Of a stretch of DNA of 64,000 nucleotides, positions 56,440 through 64,000 are shown in pieces. Under the pieces are notes generated by a model. The model made no database searches. It worked only from the letters and a program-made list of their open reading frames with translations, and was not told the DNA's origin. Numbering within the stretch: position 1 is the stretch's first letter; the number at the start of each line of letters is the position of its first letter. Location of the stretch: assembly GCF_003478335.1 (NCBI RefSeq), contig NZ_QUFB01000009.1, forward strand, positions 1 to 64,000, in the 5' to 3' direction. This DNA comes from Clostridium sp. AM49-4BH (GTDB taxonomy: Bacteria > Bacillota > Clostridia > Lachnospirales > Lachnospiraceae). Made by a program: the position numbers and the translations under genes.

Positions 56440-57317
56440 TGAAGGGCGATAAGCGCAGAATCAAGAAAATAGTCACGGGCCTTGTGATCTTGGTACTGCT
56501 TGGGATCACGTTATCCGGTGTGCGGATCCGTTCGGTTGGTCAGTACAAACAAGAGCAGAAGCAGTTAGCAAATGATCTGTTTGCTACGCCGGATAAGACG
56601 CAGACAGACAACGGCACTGTATCAGAGACGGAGCCACCGGACGAGGTCGGTGCATCTGAGGCACCGGGAAGAACGTCAACGTCAGAACCGGGGAAACAGA
56701 CGACAAAGCCTAAAACGGTGAAGGAATCGCCGCAACGTACGCCGGGGACGGATAACACCGCTTCGCCACAGCCTTCTGCGAAACAAAAACCGTCTGTAAA
56801 GAGGACGACAAAGCCGTTGAAGGCACGGAAAGCGACCGGGAAGCCGTCGACCAAAACGAAGCGGTCATCGTCGGTACCGAAAGCAACGAAGAAGCCATCC
56901 GCTGCGCAGAAAGCGACAGCAAAACCTGCAGCACTTACCTGTACGATAACGATCCGCTGTGACAGTTTACGGAAGCATTGGGATTCGTTATCGGATAAAG
57001 TAAAGGCCAAGATGCCGGAGAACGGTCTGTTTCTTAAGAAGACAACGGTAAATATCACGGCATCCGATACGGTATATTCGATCTTACAGAAGGTGTGCAA
57101 GGCGAAAAATATTGCGCTTGATGCAGAGTATAGTACGATGTTTTCGACAGAGTATATTCGGGGCATCGGATATTTATATGAAAAGGAAGCCGGCGATATG
57201 AGTGGCTGGCTGTACCGGGTAAATGGCAAGCTGCCTAATTATGGGGCTTCCAATTATTCAGTCAAAGCTGGAGATCATATCGAATGGCTGTATACTTGTA
57301 CCGGAAAGGTCGAGTAG
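56439..57317 (+). CDS. Surface DUF4430 (transcobalamin-like C-terminal) protein
   Basis: 292 residues. An N-terminal helix anchors it (IVTGLVILVLLGITLSGV). Residues about 45-165 are a Pro/Thr/Lys/Ser-rich stalk. The last about 120 residues form a DUF4430 domain (SDTVYSILQKVCKAKNIALD, IRGIGYLYEKEAGDMSGWLY, GDHIEWLYTCTG). DUF4430 is related to the C-terminal beta-domain of transcobalamin and intrinsic factor, so cobalamin or a corrinoid is the likely ligand. It is encoded directly in front of an ECF transporter. Corrinoid capture at the cell surface is inference from family and context. Confidence 0.85.
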   Translation: MKGDKRRIKKIVTGLVILVLLGITLSGVRIRSVGQYKQEQKQLANDLFATPDKTQTDNGTVSETEPPDEVGASEAPGRTSTSEPGKQTTKPKTVKESPQRTPGTDNTASPQPSAKQKPSVKRTTKPLKARKATGKPSTKTKRSSSVPKATKKPSAAQKATAKPAALTCTITIRCDSLRKHWDSLSDKVKAKMPENGLFLKKTTVNITASDTVYSILQKVCKAKNIALDAEYSTMFSTEYIRGIGYLYEKEAGDMSGWLYRVNGKLPNYGASNYSVKAGDHIEWLYTCTGKVE

Positions 57318-57350
57318 GAAATAGGAAAGAGAATGTAGTAAGGAGGAAGA

Positions 57351-58310
57351 ATGCAAAGGTCAGCGTTTGAATCATTTCATCCGTGGGTGATATTTGGATA
57401 TTTGGCAGCAGTACTTGCTGTGACAATGTCTACAATGCATCCTGTAATGATCGTGACGTCCTTTGTGATCTCCTTAGTATATTCTCTTTTTTTGTGCGGG
57501 CGCGTCGTGTGGAAGAGAAGTGTAATGACCGGACTGGGTGTGGCAGTGTTTACTATGGGAATCCTGCCGCTATTTCGACATAACGGTGCAACGCCATTGT
57601 TTTACATCAACGACATGGCAGTGACTCGGGAAAACATTTTGTTTGGCGGAATGATGACATTGCTGTTGCTGGCGGTACTACAATGGTTTTATGTATGGAA
57701 TGAACTCTTTGGGGCAGAGAAGATCATGTATCTGATCGGGCGTTTTTTCCCAGCTGTTTCACTGGTGATCACGATGACACTTCGATATCTGCCGTTATTG
57801 GAGCGCAGAATGGATCAGATTCGTGCCGGGGAACGCGGGATGGGATCCGGGAGCAGTGTGCTTCGGCGGCTCTCGGTGCTTTTGTCGTGGTCGTTAGAGG
57901 ATTCGATAGAGACATCGACAGCGATGGAAACGAGAGGCTATGGGATCGGCAGGAGATCTTCGTTTCATTTGTTTCACTTTCGGAAGCGGGATGCAGTCAT
58001 GCTCGTGGTTTTTACAGGTCTTACGGCTGTTATTATCGGCCAGTTTCTTCGTCAGAAAGCATCCTGCCAGTATTATCCGGTGATCCGATATGCACCGCTT
58101 GGTCAGATGTATTTGCTGCCGGCTGGTTTTGGATTGCTGGCAATGCTGCCACTTGTATATGATGTGTGGCAGTGGATGGTTCGTTCTTTGGAGGAGCGAA
58201 AGCAGGGGAATACGGATGCTCACATAGCGATGGCGCAGTATTTAGAGCAGACCTATGGTGTTCCTTATCATGAACGAAAAGCAAGGGAAACGAGAGAAGG
58301 TGAGATGTGA
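57351..58310 (+). CDS. ecfT: ECF transporter transmembrane component EcfT
   Basis: 319 residues with four to six membrane helices. The coupling-helix motif ETSTAMETRGYGIG fits the ARG signature of EcfT. It connects the ATPases to the substrate-binding S component. TAAGGAGG precedes ATG 57351, and it overlaps the next gene by 1 bp. Confidence 0.9.
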   Translation: MQRSAFESFHPWVIFGYLAAVLAVTMSTMHPVMIVTSFVISLVYSLFLCGRVVWKRSVMTGLGVAVFTMGILPLFRHNGATPLFYINDMAVTRENILFGGMMTLLLLAVLQWFYVWNELFGAEKIMYLIGRFFPAVSLVITMTLRYLPLLERRMDQIRAGERGMGSGSSVLRRLSVLLSWSLEDSIETSTAMETRGYGIGRRSSFHLFHFRKRDAVMLVVFTGLTAVIIGQFLRQKASCQYYPVIRYAPLGQMYLLPAGFGLLAMLPLVYDVWQWMVRSLEERKQGNTDAHIAMAQYLEQTYGVPYHERKARETREGEM

Positions 58311-59962
58311 TGGCAGTTATGGAGTTTGCAAATGTGTCGTTTCGATATCCGACAAGTAAAGAACAGGTACTTAAGGAGGTATCTTTTCAGGTGCAAAAGG
58401 GCGAATTTATTGTTCTTTGCGGGGCATCCGGCAGCGGTAAGACGACCTTGTTAAAACATATGATCAAAAGCCAAATACCGATAGGGATTGGGAGCGGATC
58501 GATGTATTTTGCGGGGGCTGATATTGAAACGATGGATGACCGGGTCGCGGCATCGCAGATCGCCTATGTCGGCCAGGATCCGGAACACAATATGGTGACA
58601 GATTATATATGGCAGGAACTTGCTTTCGGATTGGAGAGTCTGGGGATGAGTGTTCCACAGATGCGGAGACGGACTGCGGAGATGGCGGAATATTTCGGGT
58701 TAGAATCGCTATTTCGGAAGCGTACGGCAGCCTTGTCAGGTGGACAGAAGCAGTTGGTGCAGTTAGCGGCAGCAATGGTCGTACAGCCGAAGCTGTTAGT
58801 GTTAGATGAGCCGACCTCACAGCTTGATCCCATGGAAGCAGGACGTTTTTTGGATACATTAGCCAAGCTGCACGAAGAATTTGGGGTGACCATATTTTTA
58901 TCGGAACAGCGGTTAGACGGTGTTTTGCCGATAGCGGACCGCATTTTCGTGATGGAGGACGGTACAGTGACAGATACCACACCACGTAGAGTAGGGCATT
59001 TTCTGAAAGAACGTCATGATCCGGTTTATGCGGCGTTGCCAACAGCGGCTAAAACAGCACTATGTTGTGGGGAGTCTGGGGACTTGCCGCTTACTGTGCG
59101 GGAGGGAAAAGTATGGCTGCGAGACTATTTGAAAGCGCATTCCGAAGTAAGCTTGGAGACAACTGTAGAAAGAATAACAAAAATGGCATCGGAAATATCT
59201 GTTTCGGAGTATTTCGGTAACGCGGACATCGAGAAGCCGGATATACAACGGGAAGACAGAACGACGATCCTTCATGCAAGTCAGGTGTCGTATGGATATG
59301 AAAAGGGAAAGCCGGTTCTCCGTGACTTTGACTGGAAGCTGCCAAGGGGCAGTATCTATTGCATTATGGGCAGCAACGGCTCCGGCAAGAGCACAGCACT
59401 CAAAGTGATGGCCGGCATATATAAGCCACAGCGGGGCAGGGTGATCACAAAGGCGAAATGTACGTATCTGCCGCAAAATCCAAAAGCAGTCTTTTCGGAG
59501 ACAACGGTAGAAGAGGAACTGACAGAGTTTTTGTACCGCAGAGGTAGCAGAGAAGCAGAAGTTATCGAGACTGTAGAGAAAATGTTACGTTTTGTGGAAC
59601 TTTGTGAGGTGCGGCAGAGACATCCTTATGACTTGAGTGGTGGTCAAATGCAGAGGCTTGCGGTTGCGAAGGCACTGCTTACCAAACCGGAGATCTTATT
59701 ACTGGATGAGCCGACGAAGGGATTGGATGCTGCCTTAAAGGAGAAATTGGGGCAGTATATTCAAAAAATTGTGGCAACCGGAGTGACAGTCGTGATCGTG
59801 TCGCATGATGTAGAATTTTGTGCAGATTATGCTACAGACTGTGCTTTATTATTTGATGGGAACTTGATCGGAGCGGATGCTGCCAACAGTTTTTTTGCGG
59901 ACAATTATTTTTATACGCCTGCCGTACAACGGTTGTTTGCCAACGAAAAGGAGGATGCGTGA
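58310..59962 (+). CDS. ECF transporter ATP-binding protein, duplicated (EcfA-EcfA' fusion)
   Basis: 550 residues from ATG 58310 (GTG 58307 is also in frame). Two complete ABC ATPase domains: Walker A CGASGSGKTTL, signature LSGGQKQLVQLA, Walker B LLVLDEPTSQLD in the first; GSNGSGKSTALK, DLSGGQMQRLAVAKAL, LLLDEPTKGLD in the second. Most ECF transporters use two separate subunits; here they are fused. It drives vitamin uptake with EcfT and the S component. The ends overlap the neighbours by 1 bp each. Confidence 0.92.
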   Translation: MAVMEFANVSFRYPTSKEQVLKEVSFQVQKGEFIVLCGASGSGKTTLLKHMIKSQIPIGIGSGSMYFAGADIETMDDRVAASQIAYVGQDPEHNMVTDYIWQELAFGLESLGMSVPQMRRRTAEMAEYFGLESLFRKRTAALSGGQKQLVQLAAAMVVQPKLLVLDEPTSQLDPMEAGRFLDTLAKLHEEFGVTIFLSEQRLDGVLPIADRIFVMEDGTVTDTTPRRVGHFLKERHDPVYAALPTAAKTALCCGESGDLPLTVREGKVWLRDYLKAHSEVSLETTVERITKMASEISVSEYFGNADIEKPDIQREDRTTILHASQVSYGYEKGKPVLRDFDWKLPRGSIYCIMGSNGSGKSTALKVMAGIYKPQRGRVITKAKCTYLPQNPKAVFSETTVEEELTEFLYRRGSREAEVIETVEKMLRFVELCEVRQRHPYDLSGGQMQRLAVAKALLTKPEILLLDEPTKGLDAALKEKLGQYIQKIVATGVTVVIVSHDVEFCADYATDCALLFDGNLIGADAANSFFADNYFYTPAVQRLFANEKEDA

Positions 59963-60765
59963 TGCGAAAGGCACGGGATGTTTCGTATCGGAGAAAATTT
60001 GACCTCAAGCAGGTGGAAAAAGCGCAGAATAAGCGGCAATGGATTTTGCTCGGTGTAGTGCTCAGCTTGCTGGCGTGTCTGGCTGTTGCAGGGACTACTG
60101 CTGTAGTAACAAAGCATTATATGCTGCTTAGTGCTGTCGTCTTGGTCGGCGGTCTGCTGCCAATGTTTTTTGTCTTTGAATACAGAAGACCGCAGGCAAG
60201 AGAGATCGTGACGCTTGCCATTATGACGGCACTCTGCGTCGGTGTCAACGAGCTGTGCAGTCATACGATCCCACTCCATGCCGGAACGGCATTTGTCATT
60301 TTGACGGGAACGTGTTTAGGCCCGGAGGCTGGCTTTATGGTTGGTGCTTTAAGCAGACTGCTGTGCAACTTTTTTGACGGACAGGGACCTTGGACCCCGT
60401 GGCAGATGTTGACGTGGGGATTGCTCGGGATCTGTTTTGGCGTTATTTATTCGCGGGGAAAACGCTTTCATAACTCGGTGCGCTTTGTGATAGGATTGGC
60501 AGTTATGGCATTTATCACAGTGTTTGTTGTGTATGGTGGCATTATGAATTTTGCAGCGTGGTTAATGGATCATGCAATGAGTCCGCAAAACAGTGCACTC
60601 ACGAAGGAAGAATTGCTAATGGTCTATGCAGCGGGCGTTCCGTATGATCTTACCCACGCCGGAACAACGGCTCTTTGCATTTTGCTGTTTGGTCATACCG
60701 TGATCGAAAAACTGCAGCGCATACAGATAAAATACGGGATATACAAAAGAACACCATGGCGTTGA
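59962..60765 (+). CDS. ECF transporter substrate-binding S component (putative cobalamin/corrinoid)
   Basis: 267 residues, about seven membrane helices (IVTLAIMTALCVGVNELCSH, AGTAFVILTGTCLGPEAGFMVGALSRLLCNFFDGQGPWTP split over two segments). The glycine-rich loop GPEAGFMVGALSRL is typical of S components. GGAGG at 59951-59955 supports ATG 59962. A dedicated operon T-A-S suggests one substrate. Neighbouring DUF4430 genes and the downstream cobalamin riboswitch favour a corrinoid. Confidence 0.82.
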   Translation: MRKARDVSYRRKFDLKQVEKAQNKRQWILLGVVLSLLACLAVAGTTAVVTKHYMLLSAVVLVGGLLPMFFVFEYRRPQAREIVTLAIMTALCVGVNELCSHTIPLHAGTAFVILTGTCLGPEAGFMVGALSRLLCNFFDGQGPWTPWQMLTWGLLGICFGVIYSRGKRFHNSVRFVIGLAVMAFITVFVVYGGIMNFAAWLMDHAMSPQNSALTKEELLMVYAAGVPYDLTHAGTTALCILLFGHTVIEKLQRIQIKYGIYKRTPWR

Positions 60766-60791
60766 CAAACTATAGAATGGGGTGTTATCCT
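60762..60791 (+). promoter_or_regulatory. Promoter of the cobalamin-riboswitch transcript
   Basis: TTGACA at 60762-60767 overlapping the stop codon of the S component gene, 18-bp spacer, TATCCT at 60786-60791. The riboswitch starts about 70 bp further on. Confidence 0.6.
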
Positions 60792-60861
60792 AGGAAAGAT
60801 CGGTGGTGCGCAGATGCAGTCGCACTGCATGGATCAATGAAAAGATAAGATAATATTAGTA

Positions 60862-61030
60862 ACTACTCGGGTTTTTGCGAAAAATTAATAGGGAAGGCGG
60901 TGTGAGTCCGCCACAGCCCCCGCTGCCGTATTAGGGGATGGCTGCAACAATATACCACTGGCATGATGCTGGGAAGGGGTTGCAGACAGGAGATCCTTAA
61001 GTCGGAAGACCTGCCCGGTAGGGTGAGATA
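60862..61030 (+). promoter_or_regulatory. Cobalamin (B12) riboswitch
   Basis: Conserved blocks in order: GGGAAGGCGGTGTGAGTCCGC, CACAGCCCCCGCTGCCG, GCCACTGGCATGATGCTGGGAAGG written here as TACCACTGGCATGATGCTGG, and GTCGGAAGACCTGCC. These are the cbl riboswitch B12-box elements. A possible expression-platform terminator lies downstream (61096-61105 with 61163-61172, then T-rich). Binding of adenosyl- or methylcobalamin would shut off the genes after it (61275 onward). The long stretch 61031-61274 is leader and holds no gene. Confidence 0.92.
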
Positions 61031-61274
61031 TGACCTTTCGGAGGGAGAGGGAGTGTTTTGACGAAATAATTTGCAAGTTGCGATTTTGTCATCACAATTC
61101 CTGCGTTTTTTGCACAGGAGCAGTGTAATCCATAGGGAGATCTGTTCCTTTGAAAATGAGTTCGCAGGAATTTTCTTTGTTATCCTATCGCAAACAATCT
61201 GTCAAAATGAGACTGAGGTATGCCTTGGATCTGACAGAAATTTAGTACGCGATATGCGAGAAAGAAGGGGACAA

Positions 61275-62528
61275 ATGAAACAGAAGAAATTAATCGCCCT
61301 TTTATTGTCGACAGCATTATTGCTTTCCGGCGTTAATGTACAGACAAGTAAGGCGGCAGACGAGCAGAAACAGCAGACAGTAGCAGTTACACTTCATATG
61401 GAGAGAGATGCAGATACTGTATTGGCTCCGGTAACTGTAACAATGACAGAAGACGATAAGAATAATGATTTTGGTATTGGTCTGGCAACAGGTCAGGCTG
61501 CAACGTATTCTCCACTTCGTGCTTTTGCAAAATATTTGGCAACGAAGAAAAAGGTTACCAATGATCAGATGAGCAAATATATCATTGCCAGCCCATCCAG
61601 CTACGGCGGACTGTGGGTAAGTGGTCTTTCTCTGAATGGTGATGGAATTGGTGCAGCAAGCACAGCAGGAACAGACAGTGAAGTATCTTGGATGTATTCC
61701 GTCAATAAGACAGCAGGTGCGGTATCTATGGATCAGTACAACTGCAAGGCTGGAGATAAGGTTGACATTTATGCAAGTTATTATCATATGACAGATCCGG
61801 TTACTTATGCAGGCATTCAGAGTGCATATACGGCATTTTCTTCAGATCAGTATACAACATCTTTTGATAAAGATTCAAAGGGATCGGTCACATTGACTTT
61901 GACCGAATATGGTGCAACATACGATGCAAATTATAATCCGATCCCATATACCAAGCCGGTAGCAAATGCTGAAGTGTATGTTGCTAAAGCTCCACTTATC
62001 ACGAAAACAACAAGCAGTAATACAGAAGTGACAGGTGCAACAAAACAGAATGCAGTGAAGACTCTTAAGACAGATGCGAATGGTAAAGTGACAGTTACAT
62101 TTAACAATAAGGAATTCGGTGAGTATTATGTATCTGCGGCAAAATGGACAGAGGATGGTAAGCATAACCTGTTAGTACGTCCATTTACTACGATTGCCGT
62201 ACATCAGATAACAGGCGGCCCTGCCGTTGTTAAGGTGACGAAACCGGCTCAGGTGAAGTCTTTGAAAGCAAAGGTTGTTAAGGGCAAAAAGGCTAAGAAG
62301 AGCGTAAAATTAACTTGGAAAAAGGCATCCCGTGCAAAGGGCTATCAGGTATACGTTTCCAAGAAAAATAAGAAGCACTTCAAGAAGAGCGCTACCGTTA
62401 AGAAGACCAAGAAGACCTTGAAGTTAAAGAAAGGTACCTATTATGTAAAGGTACGTGCTTACAACAAGACTGGTAAAAAGGTTAAGACCGGTAAATTTAG
62501 CAAGATTGTTAAAGTAAAAGTAAAATAA
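61275..62528 (+). CDS. Secreted DUF4430-type protein with C-terminal Lys-rich FnIII-like domain, riboswitch-controlled
   Basis: 417 residues from ATG 61275 (AAGAAGGGG upstream); the in-frame extension to 61071 has no ribosome binding site. Signal peptide MKQKKLIALLLSTALLLSG. A region at about 40-180 shows the DUF4430/transcobalamin-like pattern (SEVSWMYSVNKTAGAVSMDQ, YNCKAGDKVDIYASYYH). A beta-rich middle and a very basic FnIII-like domain (KLTWKKASRAKGYQVYVSKK) follow. The cobalamin riboswitch upstream and the family relation suggest binding of a corrinoid outside the cell. The basic C-terminus may hold it to anionic wall polymers. Confidence 0.85.
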   Translation: MKQKKLIALLLSTALLLSGVNVQTSKAADEQKQQTVAVTLHMERDADTVLAPVTVTMTEDDKNNDFGIGLATGQAATYSPLRAFAKYLATKKKVTNDQMSKYIIASPSSYGGLWVSGLSLNGDGIGAASTAGTDSEVSWMYSVNKTAGAVSMDQYNCKAGDKVDIYASYYHMTDPVTYAGIQSAYTAFSSDQYTTSFDKDSKGSVTLTLTEYGATYDANYNPIPYTKPVANAEVYVAKAPLITKTTSSNTEVTGATKQNAVKTLKTDANGKVTVTFNNKEFGEYYVSAAKWTEDGKHNLLVRPFTTIAVHQITGGPAVVKVTKPAQVKSLKAKVVKGKKAKKSVKLTWKKASRAKGYQVYVSKKNKKHFKKSATVKKTKKTLKLKKGTYYVKVRAYNKTGKKVKTGKFSKIVKVKVK

Positions 62529-62615
62529 AAATAACAATTGTAGGAGGAGTGTCTGTGCTGTTTTGCAATACCGCACAGGTATTTTCCTTGGTACAAGAAA
62601 GTAAATGAGGTTATC

Positions 62616-64000
62616 ATGAGACGAACGATTTGTAAGATAATGGGCGCCGTAATGATAATGTCTCTTATATGGAGCGCACCGTCCGTGACTGCATCGGATC
62701 GTTCTGAGTCACAGAACATCACGTCGGTGCGTACTCCGATCAATGACAAAAAGGGCGGGACCGTTTGGACCCGTTCTTTTTCTGTTGATGGGACATTAAC
62801 ATATAATTCTACGCCGGTCATTACGGATGATGCTATTTATTTGGTGAGTGGAAACACATTATATGAACTTGATCTTGACGGAAATATAAAACGTCAGATG
62901 GCACTTGCGGCAACAATGAACTCGGTGTGCTATATGAGCAGACAGGAAAATACTTTGTGGATCCCACTGTCTGGTGGAACGATGCAGTGTGTAGATATAA
63001 ACACAATGCAGTCCTTGTGGGTCAGCGAAGCCTTTGGCGGACAGTCGCTTTCGTATGTTACTGTATATAACGGATATGTGTATGCCGGCACAGCGGAAGT
63101 ATCCATAAACAGCACACAGGGAACCTTTTATTGTCTGGATGCACGTACCGGCAAATTGCAGTGGAAATACCGCAATGAGGAACAGCCGGGCGGCTATTAC
63201 TGGGGTGGATCGGTTGTTATGGATGACAAGCTGTACTTTGCCGGGGACAATGGGATCCTGGTGGAACACGATCTTGTGGAAGACACTGTTTATCGGGAAA
63301 TATCCATTACACAAAAAGGAAGGATACGAAGTGATCTTCAATATGTGGCAGCAGAGCATGCAATCTATGCGACATCCAATGCCGGGGAGATCTGCCGGTT
63401 CGATGGCAGTGAAGTGACAACATATACTATGTTTCCGCGGGCAAAAGCAGTCAATTGCACCAGTACGATGTCGATCGTCGATGACACGGCATATGTGGGC
63501 GCAATGGCTGATGGCATGGGATATTTGTGCGTATGGGATATGCAGACACATAGCATGCGCTATACCGTGAAGACCGGAAAAGCCTGCGAAGTAAAGGCAA
63601 CACCTCTTGTCAGTACAGCATATGAGGATGGAAATTATGTATATTATACCTGTAATAATCCACCGGGTGGTGTGTACTTTATCAAAGACACCAAACAGGG
63701 GACGCCTGCGGTGCAGAAGACACTGTATGAACCGGCTGCAGCCAGACAGTATTGCATGTCGAGCATTGTGGCAGGGTCAAATGGTGTATTGTATTACAGC
63801 AATGATACCGGGACGCTTTTTGCGGTATCGGAGGTAGAACACAGCTCAGATATTGTACCATCGGCAAGTCCGGCCGTGACCAAAAGTCCGGCTGGCATGT
63901 CGAAACCATCAGCTTCGGTAAAACCGATGGCATCAAAAACAAAACGGCCGAAAACACCGACAAAAGTGCGTCTCATCAAGAAAAAAAATGGCTGTAAAAT
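62616..64000 (+). CDS. Secreted PQQ/WD40-like beta-propeller protein (cut by window end)
   Basis: Open from ATG 62616 through the last base, 461 complete codons with no stop. Signal peptide MRRTICKIMGAVMIMSLIWS. Propeller blades follow (SGGTMQCVDINTMQSLWVS, GTFYCLDARTGKLQWKYR, DTGTLFAVSE), then a Pro/Ser/Lys-rich linker (PSASPAVTKSP) at about 410-450. Such linkers lead to a DUF4430 domain in the upstream neighbour, so one may lie beyond the window. It is behind the riboswitch-controlled gene, with no terminator seen between, so it is likely B12-repressed too. Confidence 0.78.
   Translation, partial: MRRTICKIMGAVMIMSLIWSAPSVTASDRSESQNITSVRTPINDKKGGTVWTRSFSVDGTLTYNSTPVITDDAIYLVSGNTLYELDLDGNIKRQMALAATMNSVCYMSRQENTLWIPLSGGTMQCVDINTMQSLWVSEAFGGQSLSYVTVYNGYVYAGTAEVSINSTQGTFYCLDARTGKLQWKYRNEEQPGGYYWGGSVVMDDKLYFAGDNGILVEHDLVEDTVYREISITQKGRIRSDLQYVAAEHAIYATSNAGEICRFDGSEVTTYTMFPRAKAVNCTSTMSIVDDTAYVGAMADGMGYLCVWDMQTHSMRYTVKTGKACEVKATPLVSTAYEDGNYVYYTCNNPPGGVYFIKDTKQGTPAVQKTLYEPAAARQYCMSSIVAGSNGVLYYSNDTGTLFAVSEVEHSSDIVPSASPAVTKSPAGMSKPSASVKPMASKTKRPKTPTKVRLIKKKNGCK

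Noticed and set aside
56540..57229. 229-residue minus-strand open frame
   Set aside because: Val/Phe/Ala-rich shadow of the low-complexity stalk in the DUF4430 gene.
1..64000. tRNA or rRNA genes
   Set aside because: No cloverleaf-like or rRNA-like sequence was noticed on either strand; a tRNAscan run would be decisive.

Overview
The window looks like chromosomal DNA of a Gram-positive anaerobic gut Clostridium, most likely a Lachnospiraceae member. The evidence is a complete Na+/H+-pumping Rnf operon, a T-box in front of threonyl-tRNA synthetase, BspA-type LRR proteins, an ECF-type vitamin transporter with a cobalamin riboswitch, GGAGG ribosome binding sites, and teichoic-acid-type polymer genes in place of LPS genes. 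The species cannot be named from sequence alone.

Layout. 1-0.55 kb: the 3' end of an IS110-family element (transposase tail plus long non-coding end). 0.9-4.4 kb: two secreted proteins, a subtilisin-like protease with a metal-site-like C-terminal domain and an LRR protein. 4.4-7.3 kb: minus-strand rRNA methyltransferase and DUF4867 gene, then a roughly 550-bp imperfect palindrome. 7.4-16.7 kb: nitrilase-family amidase, a TPR protein with a degenerate AAA+ tail, a CBS-containing family II pyrophosphatase, a LytTR regulator, T-box/thrS and a MerR-methyltransferase fusion. 16.9-20.6 kb: dTDP-L-rhamnose genes rmlABDC. 20.65-28.1 kb: an A/T-rich accessory island, bounded by a probable group II intron remnant and an IS66 remnant. 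It carries an SPFH protein, a zinc ribbon-TIR-membrane protein, a HerA-like ATPase and an NS-type nuclease, and is the best candidate for an undescribed (probably defence) system. 28.2-33.6 kb: rnfCDGEAB. 34.1-55.6 kb: envelope polymer genes (CDP-polyol transferases, a TarI/IspD-like cytidylyltransferase, an epimerase, MBOAT plus SGNH-like acylation pair, GtrA/GtrB-like proteins, membrane glycosyltransferases, pyruvyl transferase), interrupted by leuCD and a giant 5'-nucleotidase. 55.6-64 kb: an rRNA methyltransferase-like gene followed by a B12-type uptake module: DUF4430 (transcobalamin-like) protein, EcfT, fused EcfAA', S component, cobalamin riboswitch, a second DUF4430 protein, and a beta-propeller protein that runs off the end.

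Together the genes link energy conservation (Rnf ion gradient), surface polymer synthesis (rhamnose, CDP-polyols, acyl and pyruvyl decoration) and vitamin capture at the cell surface. At least eight sites in six genes, including the essential thrS, show apparent one-base losses, mostly in short homopolymers. Restoring one base (two at one TIR site) rebuilds family-typical proteins, so the sequence probably contains indel errors. These genes are annotated as frameshifted single genes.
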